A DNA stretch of 64,000 nt from Thermothielavioides terrestris NRRL 8126 (Eukaryota > Ascomycota > Sordariomycetes > Sordariales > Chaetomiaceae). Location: positions 2,232,001 through 2,296,000 of the forward strand of contig NC_016461.1 in NCBI RefSeq assembly GCF_000226115.1. The letters are read 5' to 3'. The position numbers were made by a program, and so were the translations under genes. Within the stretch, counting starts at the first letter, position 1; each line of letters opens with the position of its first letter. Shown here piece after piece: positions 21,714-32,410 of the stretch. Below the pieces are notes generated by a model, which was not told the DNA's origin, searched no databases, and worked only from the letters and a program-made list of their open reading frames with translations.

Positions 21714-23829
21714 ATGGCATCGACAACACTAGGAAAGAGGACGCGAAGCTCCAGAGAAGCGGGTAAGTGCGCTGCATGTCCTGCACCTCGCCAGGGAGGC
21801 TGCGATTGACACTTCTTCTGAACAGAGCCCAAGCTGAGTCTCGACTTCGACTTCTCGGCCAAGCGCGCCAGGCGGACACCAAAAAAGGCCAGCGAGAAGC
21901 AGCTCCCCGTCCCCAGTGACGTTGAGAACGTTGAGAACGAGGAAAATGAATTACCCGAATCGGAACCCGGGAGGGAGGTTGAATCTTCTTCGAAACCCCA
22001 GTCTCGGCGGACGTCTGTCGCCAACACTGTTAAGAGCTGTAAGAAGCGTCTGGAAACCCAACAACTTTCCAATCGCTGATGATTATGCAGATAATGTCGC
22101 ACCCGTCACACCGTCAACGCCTCGCCACTACGATGTCTTCGCTCGGAGCACAACAACCCCGCGTCATCGGGTCATGTCTGTCGGTAGGCTGTCGAAGCGG
22201 ATGACCCCTCAGTCGCCCCTCACGCCCGCCATCCTGCAGACAGTCTACCATCAGGCGCGGCAGCTCTTCTCTCGCAGCGCAGATCCCGGACAGCTGATTG
22301 GACGCGACGAGGAGCGCGCCAAACTCCAGCAGTTCCTCGCGCGTTGCACGACGCCGCATCCGAGCGGATGTCTCTATGTCAGTGGCCCTCCCGGCACAGG
22401 CAAGAGCGCCATGGTGGACAAGATTACCGAGGAGACCGCTTCCGGCTCGGATTCCATCAGAAAGGCGTACGTCAATTGTATGAGCATCAAGTCGTCCAAG
22501 GACCTGTACATCACGCTTTTGGAACAACTTGGCGGCGAATCGGACATGTTGGAGGGCGACCTGGTGGAGGCGCTGCAGAAGCTCTTGCTCTGCAAGAAGA
22601 CAACCAATGTATTCCTGGTTGTGCTGGACGAGATCGACCATATCTTGACCATGGACCCGGAGAGTCTATACCGCGTTTTCGAGTGGTCCCTGCAAAGGAC
22701 GTCGAGGCTCACATTGGTGGGCATCGCCAATGCGCTGGATCTTACCGACCGGTTTCTCCCGCGGCTCAAGTCACGGAACCTGAAGCCGGAGCTGCTCCCG
22801 TTCCTCCCGTACACCGCACCTCAGGTTAAGAGGATCATCACAGAACGCCTCAAGAGCCTGGCTCCCAAGGGCGCCGCTGCCGACTTCGTCCCGTTCTTCC
22901 ACCCCGCCGCCATCGAGCTGTGCGCCCGCAAAGTCTCCAGCCAGTCGGGCGATCTGCGCCGAGCGTTCGAGATCTGCCGGCGCGCCCTTGACCTGGTGGA
23001 AAACGAAACGCGTCTCCAGCACGAAAACGAAGCCAGGGAGCAGCTCCTGCTCGCGACGCCGTCGCGCAAAGTCCTCGGCGAGAAGCGCAACCTCGCCTCC
23101 TCTCCAGGACGTCCGGCCGGAGCGCAATCCATATCCGCCGAGCTCCGCAGATCCCTCCAGACCCTCACGGTTGAAACCGCCCCGCGCGTCACCATCGCGC
23201 ACCTGAACAAAGTCACCGCGGCCGCCTTCAGCAATGGTGCCGCCCAGCGCCTTAAGACCCTCAACCTCCAGCAAAAAGCCGCCCTGTGCTCTCTGCTCGC
23301 CATCGAGAAGCGCAACCGTGCAGCCGCCCAGGCCCAGGCGCAAACCACTACCACCTCATCCGCTTCCACCCCAACAACCCCATCTTCCTCCTCCAAGCCC
23401 CGCGGCGGCGGCGGCGGCGTGTCCGCCCCGACAATCAAAACCCTCTACGAGTCCTACTGCACGCTCTGCACGGATGACTCGCTGTTGCACCCGCTCTCGA
23501 GCTCCGAGTTCCGCGAGGTCATCAGCAGCCTGGAGACGCTCTCGCTCATCACGCCCGTCGACGGCAGGATGGGCGCGCTGCAGGGAGGGATGGTGGCGCC
23601 CACCGCCGCGGCCGCGGCCACGACTCCCACCAGCGGCAGGCGCGGGAGACGGAGGAAGGATGGGTTTGCTTGGGGACTGGGCGCCGGCGGGAATGGAGGG
23701 GGCGCGCTGATGGCGGACGAGAGGAGAGTGGCCAGCTGTGTGGGCGAGCGCGAGGTGGAGATGGCGGTTGTCGAGGGGATGGGCGCGGGGATTCTGAGTG
23801 GGATCTTGAGTGGCAAGGCGCTGGACTGA
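21714..23829 (+). CDS. cdc6: DNA replication licensing ATPase Cdc6/Cdc18
   Basis: AAA+ ATPase that works with ORC and Cdt1 to load MCM helicase on origins in G1. Three exons (21714-21762, 21826-22038, 22091-23829) give about 666 residues. The short N-terminal exons are basic and contain several S/T-P sites (RRTPKK, then TPSTP, TPR, SPLTP after the second splice), the usual CDK-target tail. Walker A GPPGTGKS is at about residues 186-193, Walker B VLDEID at about 266-271, sensor-1 region GIANALDLTDRF follows, and a C-terminal winged-helix region ends the protein. A Gln/Ala/Thr/Ser low-complexity linker splits the winged-helix part, and the last 80 residues are Gly/Ala-rich. Exon 2 runs into stops if the 52-nt second intron is not removed. 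Confidence 0.95.
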
Positions 23830-24452
23830 GTTCTGGGCCCCTAAGAAGGGCGGTAGGGAGGATATTGTTCATGGTTTGCTTTGGCGGGTTTGTTCGGCGG
23901 GTTTGTTTGCCGAGTCAAGGGCGTCATGCAAAGAAAGGAGCTCGTTGTGTGTTCGTTTACGCATGGCATGGCGTGGCAGGGCATGGCAGGGAATAGCACG
24001 GCATAGCCAGGTGCGGCGCTGCGAGGAGTTGTATATGGCTTTTTGTTTGGTTTGCAGATGGGCGTTTGGAGTTGGTCTGGCTTGGCTTGTGGTTACCTAG
24101 ACACGGGGTCTTGTATCAGCTTAGTTAGACCTCCCTGCTGAACTCGGGGAAATAAATCATGGGTAGACACCCAACTGTGGAACGAGTTAAGAAGATTGAC
24201 TAAGTGAATAAACTCCCAGCATCCTAGATCCGGCTCCTTCCAGGCTAGTGCCTGCCAACTAACCAAGACCCTGCGAAATACATGCGCTTGCTCGCTTCCG
24301 GCGTCGTCATCATCAACTTCTTCACATCACAACTCCAACCCGGCAAAACACCGGTGTGTCTCAAAGCCGGGCTATAACTATAATGGGTAGCTGTGTATGT
24401 CTCCCAAGCACGTTTTGATCCCTTCCCCCAGCTGATCCATCGCCCGTTCAGT
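23830..24452. other. 3' spacer between cdc6 and MMSDH
   Basis: Convergent 3' region, about 620 bp. Contains a GGCATGGCRKGG-like imperfect repeat near 23960-24005. No gene seen. Confidence 0.6.
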
Positions 24453-26266
24453 TTAACTGTGCGTGGGCATGGCGACGTCGGCCTTCTTGGAGATGGCGTC
24501 CTCGGCGCTCCACAGGGTCGTGACCGTCTTGAGCTGGGTGTAGAAGTTGACGCCGGGCCGGCCGTAGAAGGTGCTGGCGCCGCCGCCGGCGACGCTGCGC
24601 TTGTTGCCGGTGAAGCTGAACATGGGCAGCGGCACGGGGATGGGCACGTTGATGCCGACCTGGCCGGCCTCGATGCGGCGGCGGAAGGCCTCGGCGGTGG
24701 CGCCCGACCGGGTGAAGATGGCGACGCCGTTGCCGTACTCGTTGGCGTTGATCAGCGCGATCGCCTCGTCCAGCGTGTCCACGTTGAGGCAGACCAGCAC
24801 GGGGCCGAAGATCTCCTCCTTGTAGCACCGCATCTGCGGGGTGACGTTGGTGATGATGGTCGGCGCCACCCAGTTGCCGTTGGGGTACTTGGGCGGGGCG
24901 TAGCCGCGGCCGTCGAGGAGGATGGTGGCGCCCTCAGCCTCGGCCGAGGCGATGAGGGCCTCGATGCGGGCTTTGCTCTGCGGCGTGATGACGGGGCCGA
25001 GGTCGGTGCCCGGCTCGAAGCCGCCGTTGACGGACAACGCCTTGGCGCGCTCGGCGAGCTCGGGGAGCCACTCCTTGGTCTCGCCGACCAAGACGAGCGT
25101 GGACAAGGCCATGCACCGCTGGCCGGCCGCGCCGAAGGCGGCGCCGACGACCGCGTTGAGGAAGTGGTTCTTGTTGCAGTCGGGCAGGACGGCCGCGTGG
25201 TTCTTGGCGCCGAGGTTGGCCTGCACGCGCTTGCCGTTGGCGGAGCCGCGCGCGAAGATGTACTCGCCGGCCTTGTTGCCGCCGACGAAGCTGATGGCCT
25301 TAATGGCGGGCTCGTCGAGGATGAAGTTGACGGTGCGGTGGGCGCCGTGCACGACGTTGACGACGCCGTCGGGGAAGCCGGCCTTCTGGCACAGCTCGGC
25401 CAGGATCATGGCCGCGCCGGGATCGCGCTCCGACGGCTTCAGGATGAGCGTGTTGCCGGTCACGGTTGCAATCGGGATGCACCAGAGGGGGATCATGGCG
25501 GGGAAGTCTGTAAATGTCAGCATCAACAGTCTTTCTTCTGCCGCGACGGCCTGGGAGGAACATGGCACTCACTAAAGGGGCAGATGGCGGCCACGACGCC
25601 GAGCGGCTCGCGGTACGTCCTCGTCTCCATGTCCTTCGCAACCTCCAGCACCTCGCCCTTGAGCAGCTCGGGCGCAGCGCAAGCAGCCTCGGCCACCTGC
25701 AGGCCACGAAGAACGTCCCCCTTGGCATCGGCAAACGTCTTGCCCTGCTCGAGCGTGATGCTGGCCGCCAGGCGGTCCCAGTTCTCGCGGATGAGCGCGA
25801 CGAACTTGAACATGATCTGCTGGCGGTGCAGCACGCTGGTGGTGCGCCATGTCTCGAAAGCCTTCTGCGCCGAGGCGACGGCGGCCCGGAGCTCCTCGTC
25901 GGTGTTTTGCGGCACGCGCGTCACCAGGTTGTTGGTGGCGGGGTCGTGCACATCTATGAACTGTGTGGTGCTGGACTGGACGAACTTGTTGTCGATGAAG
26001 AAAGGAGTGTCGCGCACATCCTGGATCTTGTCGTGTGTGGTCGGGTAGTTGGTCGCCGTGCTGGCTAACCCAACAGCGGCCGCGGCCGGACGCAGATGCT
26101 GGGCCGTGGCATGTAGCCTTCTCACCGCCGTCTCCGAGACCGCCGACTTAGACGGTGCCATTCTTGCTGCTAAGGCCGCACGCGCAGATCCGGGAGAGCC
26201 AAACGAGGTTGTGATGCGTCCGGCCGTGGCAGACGCTGAAACGGCCCTGTTCGCAAACCTGCGCAT
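24453..26266 (-). CDS. Methylmalonate-semialdehyde dehydrogenase (acylating), mitochondrial
   Basis: Oxidises methylmalonate or malonate semialdehyde to propionyl- or acetyl-CoA in valine and pyrimidine breakdown (ALDH6 family). Two exons, 26266-25573 and 25507-24453, about 582 residues. The splice joins ...VVAAICPF to [12 protein letters not shown], a conserved ALDH6 block. NAD-binding [13 protein letters not shown] and the catalytic cysteine in [11 protein letters not shown] (about Cys363) are present, as are KEEIFGPVL and the C-terminal [17 protein letters not shown] signature specific to this ALDH class. The first ~75 residues are Arg/Ala/Ser-rich without acid, a clear mitochondrial presequence, longer than usual. 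The start is the only ATG before the presequence. Very GC-rich third positions create a 551-codon antisense frame that I do not regard as a gene. Confidence 0.96.
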
Positions 26267-27021
26267 TGTGTTTCTATTCCGGGCCAAAAACGACGTTGGC
26301 ACTGAGCTGCTCTGATGGTTGCGGACTTGGTGGGCTGCACTGACTGCAGTTCATTAACCCCGGTCTCTACAACAAGTGCCGAATTGAATTGGCTGGAATT
26401 CGCCCCCCTGCTCTGGCCTGCTGTCCCATTGACACCCGCAGCGGGTTGGCAGGCGGGCGGCTCCCTTTTATCCGACCCTGCGAAGTCGCTGTCGGCAAGA
26501 GGCGGCTGCCGCTGTGAGGAGCAATCGTGGGGAAGGAGCGGCGAGTTGTGGGTCTTCTCCGCATCGCCCAAAGCCGTGTCCTGCCGACCGCCAATCAACA
26601 GCGCCCAATTCGCAGCGGTAACTTACCCGCAGTATTCCGTACTCAGAACGGGGCCGGGGCTGCGGGGAAGGCCCGGAAACTGGGGACAACTCGCAGACAG
26701 AAGCATCAGGGGCCGTTTGGCTCGAGACCAGGACCAAGTCAATCGCGACAAAAATAAGCAAACTGCCACACAGGAACGCAAAGAAGGAGCCAGCACAAAT
26801 AAGCCACGGATGTGCCCAGTACTAACGCCTGTTGTATTTTGGTGCCTAGAATACAGTTGCGCCGTGGGACCCCGCAGACCTAAAATGAGCAGAAAGGAAG
26901 CAAAATAAGGGATCTCCAGTTCGCGGCCACTGACTTCACTACTCGTGTCGTAAGAGTAGTGCTTGTGCTCAAGTACAACTCCCCCGAAAAGTACGTTCCG
27001 CCCTCGGAAGTACGCTGCCAT
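26267..27021. other. Spacer between MMSDH start and calnexin 3' end
   Basis: About 750 bp holding the MMSDH promoter and calnexin 3' UTR. No gene recognised. Confidence 0.6.
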
Positions 27022-29016
27022 CTACGACTGGCTGCGGGTGGCGCGCTTGGTGGCGTCCTTGGCAGTGTCGGCGCCAGTCGCCGTGGCCGAGGCAGCCTTG
27101 TCCTTCACCTCCTTGGCCTTCTCCTTCACATCCGTGGCAACCTTCTTGGCGGCCGGGGCGGGGGAGGAACCAGCGCCGAGAAGACCAACGATGAGGGCAA
27201 CAACAGTGACCAGGAGGGCCGCGAGACCGCCAGCGACCTCAGGCACAGACTTGATGGCCTCGATGGGATCCTTCTTGACGAGAGTGAGGAAGAGGTCGAG
27301 CTTCTCCTGGACGTACTTCTTGGGGTCGTCAAGGAATTTGAGGTCGCTCGGGGACTTGGGCGTCTCCTCGACCTTGGGCTTGTCCGCTTCCTCGAGCGCC
27401 TTCTCAACCGGGTGCTTCTTGAAGAAGGTCTCCTCGGCGAACTTCCTGGCATCCTCGACTGAGTGACCGACGTAGATGTTGTCGAACAGGATGTTGTTCT
27501 GCATGGTCCAGATCTCGAAGCCAATCTGCCATTAGAAAGGAGGTGTCAGCAACAATCGGGTCTCCCAAGCTCAAGCCGGAGTAGGGGAAAACTTACAGCG
27601 CCCATAGGCTCAAAGTTGGCGGGGTGCTTGTCCTCGAAGTAGTCGGGGTTCTTGATCTTGCGCGGAGCCCAGGGGCCCTTGTAGGCCGGGTTGTCAATGT
27701 ACGGGGGGGTCCACTTGCCCTTGTAGGCGGGGTTCTTCTTCATCGGCTTCGTCCACGGGCCGCATCCAGAGACCTCCGCGCACTTGGGGTTGGCAACAGT
27801 GGGGGGAATCCAGTCGCCGTCCTCCTCGTCATCCCAGTCCTCGGGCTTCTTTGCCTCGGGGTCGGGAATGAACTGCGGCTCATCAACAAGCCAGTCCTCA
27901 GGCTGAGTAGCCTCCTCGTCAACAATCTCGTACGGCGCATCCTCATCCCAGTCATCCGGCTTCTTAGCATCCGGGTCGGGAATGCGAGCCTCGTCAACCC
28001 AGTCATCCGGCTTCTTGTCCTTGGGGTCGTCGATCTCCTTGGGAGGATTGACGGCGGGGGTGAAGTCCTCGAGGAGGCTGCCTTCCTTGACCTGCTCGCC
28101 GTTCTGCTGGATGATGAACGTGTTGTTGGGGTGCACGATCAGCGTGTAGAGCTCCGTGGTCTTGACGATCTTGGCGGTGGGGGCCGAGTTCAGGTGCTTC
28201 TCCTCGTAGGCGCCCGTCTTGGGGTTCTTGTGGTTGAAGATGAAGTGGACCTTGTTGGTGTGGCCGCACTTGTCGGGACCGAACATGATGACGTAGGGGG
28301 TCGTGTTGGAGAACTCATCCTGGTGCAGGGCCTTCGTGTCCCGCAGCAGCTTCATGTAGGCGCCACCGCACTCGAGGTTGTCTGCGACGGGGCGGGTTAG
28401 GGCTGAGACGCACGGCAGCGGAGACTGGGAAGAGCGAGCTTACTCTGCAGCTTGACCTCGTACTGGACCACCAGGGTCTTACCCTTGGGGTCGATCTTCT
28501 TGGGGAACTTGGCCGAGATGGCGTGGTGAGCGGCAGGGTTCTTGACGACAAGGCCCTTGTCGCCCTCCATGCCCTTGTAGACGGTGGGCTCCTCAACCGC
28601 CCACTCGCCGACGTACGCCCACTCCTCGTCGCCGGTGTTGCCCTTCTTGGCGTGCGAAGGCTTCCACCGCGTCTCCCAGTCATCGGTGAACTGCTCGAGG
28701 AACGGAGCCTTGAGCTTGGTGGGCTGCCAGATCAATGGGTGTCAGCATGCGAATTTGCGATTCAGGTTCCAATTGAGAAAAAAAATGGCAAGCATTGAGT
28801 TTCTGGCGGAGGGACAAGGTGGATGCGGAGCGGCTGGCAACCGCGATGCGGGGCGATACTCACAGTAAAGGTCGGGAGCTCGGGAGTAGACTTGGTGGCC
28901 GACTCGGCGACCGAGCTGGACGAGCTCTCGTCCTTGAGCACCTTCTGGTCCTCGGCATTCACGCCACCGACCAGGAAGGCCGCGCCGGCGGCAGCGGCAG
29001 CGACGTTGAACCTCAT
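27022..29016 (-). CDS. Calnexin, ER lectin chaperone
   Basis: Type I ER membrane protein that binds monoglucosylated N-glycoproteins during folding. Four exons on the minus strand (29016-28864, 28723-28444, 28381-27597, 27525-27022) give about 573 residues. There is a signal peptide ([21 protein letters not shown]), a lectin globular domain ([36 protein letters not shown]), then a P-domain arm with repeats of the [12 protein letters not shown] type and the second [17 protein letters not shown] type, and a C-terminal membrane span ([18 protein letters not shown]) with a Lys/Ala-rich cytosolic tail. The P-domain coding DNA is therefore internally repetitive. Length and order are normal. Divergent from the methionine-salvage gene across 1.36 kb. 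Confidence 0.97.
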
Positions 29017-30374
29017 TGTGCAGAACCGAGCGCTATCTCAAGCAGCTCAGCGAAGCCAACTGACGGATGAGGGCTGCAGACGGGCGCGGAGATGAATGGA
29101 GAAAGGAAGGAACTGTCGACGTCGACAGACGACACGATGGGGGTGGGCAATGGATGTCGCTCCCAGAGCTCGAAGGAAAAGGAAAATCAACGGGGGTGCG
29201 TCGCTAGCGGCTGGAGGTGGACAATTTGAAGCTCGGCAGGCGATTTCTGACAACGTGTCTTTAACAGAGAAATGCTGAGCTCTGAGCTCCCGGCCGCTGC
29301 CGCGACAGCGGGACAGCGGGGGCAGCCAAGGGCTCTGCTTGCTCTGCTTGGCTGGTCCGAACAAAGCAGTTGGCCCCAGCGCGGAAGTGCTTGGAATCTT
29401 CTGTTTGATTGGACGGTGTTGGCCAAGCCTTAGCATTGAATGGAACATGGATTTCTCAACGCCCTGTCCAAGGCCGCCTCAGCCCATGGATGAGATCACG
29501 ATTGCACAACACGCTTGCTTTGAGAGTATGGTCCTTCGCTCTTCAATGCCTCTGAAACCAGCAGCTACTTTGCTGTGGGATGATCTGGCTCCCAATTGGC
29601 ATTTTTTCTTTGCCTGCAAGTGCTCAATTGCATCTCGAACCAAGCCGCCCACACTGCAAGGTACCTGAATGGTTTCTTAAACTGTCAGCGGACCGCTGAT
29701 TTGAAACCGCATCCCCCCCACCCATTAACTCGTAGATAGCGACAGCAAGCGTCTCCTGCGGATATAGCTCTGTCTCGTGCTAACTTCCTCACCCACTGGG
29801 TAGACTGGGACGGCATGAATCGCGCGGTTATGAGCCTTGCTTTTGTTCCAGGTCCAATGCTTGGTGGAGGCAAACGTTAGGTACCGCTAGGTAGACCACG
29901 CCCTCCAAGCGGCAAACAGCGCTCGATAGATTCTCGTTCTTGAGCTTCAGCAAGCAGAAAGACTACGGGTGTGAAACAAGCCCCTACGTACTGGCTCGGA
30001 GACGATAGACAGAATCGGCACCGTTTCGACGCTCCGGGTCGGGGTCGGCGCCACGGCCTGGCAGAACCCGTCTCCGCCACTGCCGGGAGCTGCCACACTT
30101 AAGCGGCCGCCGTAGGGTAGCTCCCGCTCCGCATGCCAAGCGGAGGACCGTTCGGGACCACTCCGAGGGAGCGATTTCCCTGTCGTCAATTTAACCCCAA
30201 ATAGCCTCATTTGCAATCAGACACTGCCGCCCTCATAAAAATTGCCGGCAAGACGGCCTTGATTACCTGCTTCCATCTTGCCCATTTTCCAGAAGCGCCA
30301 AGGCCACAGCACAGTGCGGTCGAGTGCGCCGCTAACGTGAACAGAAAGGCCCCCAGTCTTGACCGGCCCCCGAA
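29017..30374. other. Divergent region calnexin / MDE1
   Basis: 1.36 kb. GGTACC motifs lie at about 29658-29667 and 29880-29885. No gene, tRNA or 5S rRNA recognised; the short frames lack coding character. Confidence 0.55.
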
Positions 30375-31321
30375 ATGACCCCGCCATCAGCCGGCCAAAC
30401 GGCCGATAACAACGATCACCTCGTCCAGTCCGACGACCCGGACCACCCGGCGAACCTGATCCCGTCGCTCTGCGCCAAGTTCTGGACCCTCGGCTGGGTA
30501 ACGGGCACGGGAGGCGGCGCCTCGATCCGCGAAGAGTATGTTGCCGCAAACTCGCAGCTTACGCCCAGACGGGTACCCCGCCATCGCGATGAGGGGTTTC
30601 ACTAACCATGCGCGCAACGATGCGCCCGCGCCCGCGACAGTGACCTGGTCTACATCGCGCCGTCGGGCGTGCAGAAGGAGCTGATGAAGCCGTCCGACAT
30701 CTACGTGCTCTCGCTGGCCGCGCAGGCGCAGTCGCTGGACCGGCGCCAGCGCATCTACCTGCGCAGCCCGCCCAACCACAAGCCGAGCCAGTGCACGCCG
30801 CTCTTCCTGGCCGCCTTCACCAAGCGCGGCGCCGGCTGCTGCATCCACACGCACTCGCACTGGGCCGTGCTGGTGACGCTGATCCTGGAGACCCAGGGCC
30901 CCGGCCGGGACCGCGAGTTCCGCATCAACAACATCGAACAGATCAAGGGCTTCGGGCGCGGCTTCGGGAAGAGCGGGAACCTGGGCTACCACGACACACT
31001 GGTGATCCCGGTGATCGAGAACACGGCGCACGAGGAGGACCTGACCGAGTTCCTCGAGGAGGCCATGGACAAGTATCCGGACACGTACGCGGTGCTCGTG
31101 CGGCGGCATGGGGTCTATGTCTGGGGCGACAACGTACACAAGGCGAAGACGCAATGCGAAAGGTTTGGCGTCCCCAAGCCGGGCTCTGATATTTACGGAC
31201 GACAGACTTGCTGACGCGCGAATCCAGCCTTGACTACCTCTTCCAGCTGGCCGTCGAGATGAAGCAGCTGAACCTGCCCTGGGTCACCGACATCGAGCCC
31301 GTGACGCCGCGGCGGCCATAG
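30375..31321 (+). CDS. MDE1: Methylthioribulose-1-phosphate dehydratase
   Basis: Methionine salvage enzyme (MtnB/MDE1) that dehydrates methylthioribulose-1-phosphate to the diketo compound; zinc-dependent class II aldolase fold. Three exons (30375-30535, 30641-31162, 31228-31321) give about 258 residues. Key parts are [17 protein letters not shown] near the N-terminus, [11 protein letters not shown], the zinc ligands in [10 protein letters not shown], a basic [11 protein letters not shown] segment, and the second His in [12 protein letters not shown]. Splicing the last intron gives [24 protein letters not shown], as in the family; its donor is GTTTGG, a weak but possible GT site, chosen because it alone restores the frame. 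Confidence 0.92.
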
Positions 31322-31631
31322 CAATGCATCCAGAGAGAGAGAGAGAAAAGCAGTTGGCGTCCGCCCGTCACACATCATCAATTGAAGCGACCACCAGTTC
31401 CTAGCCAGCCTGAATTACCCTGCCTACCTGACTACATCCTCCCCCGAAACTCACTCCAAAAAAGCGAAGACAAAAGAAGCCATTAAAATAGCTCATAAAT
31501 TAGCCCATTACGCCCTCCGCTTACCAGCACCAACAAACAACCACACACCATCCTACCTGAACCACTTCTTCGCTCCCCTTCCCTTCTTTTCCCCCCTCAA
31601 AAACAACTCACTCCGACCCCTGACCTCCTCC
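31322..31631. other. Convergent 3' spacer
   Basis: 310 bp of A/C-rich DNA between the MDE1 stop and the stop of the GPI-anchored-type protein gene, with a short GAGAGA run near 31332-31345. No gene seen. Confidence 0.6.
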
Positions 31632-32410
31632 TCAAAGCGCCATCACAGCCGCCAAGAACCCAACCGCGCCGAGCACCCCACCAGAGAGCTGCATCCCGAC
31701 CGCCGCGGCACCCGTAGACGACGACGCGGCAGCGCCCGAGCTCGTGCTCGACGGCTGGTTGCCGCTGGTGCCGGATCCGCTGCTGCCCGAGGCGGAAGAG
31801 CCGCCGCCGTTGCTGCCAGAGGAGCTGCCGCTGCCGCTGCCGCTGCTGCCGCTGCTGCCGGTGGGCTCCGGGGTGCCGCCAGAGGCCGTGTAGTAGTTGG
31901 CGCCGATGCAGCGCTCGACGCAGGACGCGTAGGCCGCGGTGTCGGAGGCCGTGCCGTTGCCCTTGGGGCACTCGGCCACGCACGTGGTGGTGGCGTTGAC
32001 CTGCGGCGGGGGGTGGGCGTGTCAGTATTGGCTTTGTTTTTTTCGTCTTCGGTGCATAGGTTGGTTGGTTGTGTTGGGGTGGTGATTGAGAGGGGCCAGT
32101 GAGGAGCTGTTGTGGGGGAGGGCGAAGGGAAGGGAGGGAAGGGATGGGAAGGGAAGACGAGGGGCGAGGACGGAGACTGGCAATGGCAACGTACCTGCGC
32201 CGCGTTGGGGTTCGGCACGGCGATACACTTGGAAGTGCAGGCCACGTCGCCGGGCTTGCACTTGTCGATGCACGCGATCATGGCGGCCTCGGCCGAGGTC
32301 TGTGCCGCCGTAGCCGCGTCGGTCGTGGCGGTGGCCGGAGTGTTGGTGGTCGTCTGGGCATTGGCGAACAGGGCCAGGGTGCCCGCGAAGAGGATCGTGG
32401 TGAGGCGCAT
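31632..32410 (-). CDS. Small secreted Cys/Ser-rich protein, probably GPI-anchored
   Basis: Two exons, 32410-32195 and 32000-31632 (194-nt intron GTACGT...CCGCAG), give about 194 residues. A signal peptide (MRLTTILFAGTLALFANA) is followed by a Thr/Ala-rich segment and then two short cysteine-bearing repeats: IACIDKCKPGDVACTSKC and, after the intron, TTTCVAECPKGNG...YASCVERC. A Gly/Ser-rich linker follows, then a small-residue site and a hydrophobic C-terminal tail (GGVLGAVGFLAAVMAL), the usual GPI signal. The Cys-x3-Cys helical pairs recall small fungal cell-wall proteins but do not match the eight-Cys CFEM pattern. Probably a cell-wall or plasma-membrane surface protein; function unknown. Confidence 0.8.

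Noticed and set aside
24393..26048. 551-codon plus-strand open frame
   Set aside because: Lies exactly antisense to methylmalonate-semialdehyde dehydrogenase, is rich in Gly/Ala/Val/Asp as expected for the shadow of a GC-rich gene, and has no motif.
27740..28270. Internally repetitive DNA that could suggest a minisatellite or array
   Set aside because: It is the coding sequence of the calnexin P-domain, whose protein repeats explain it.
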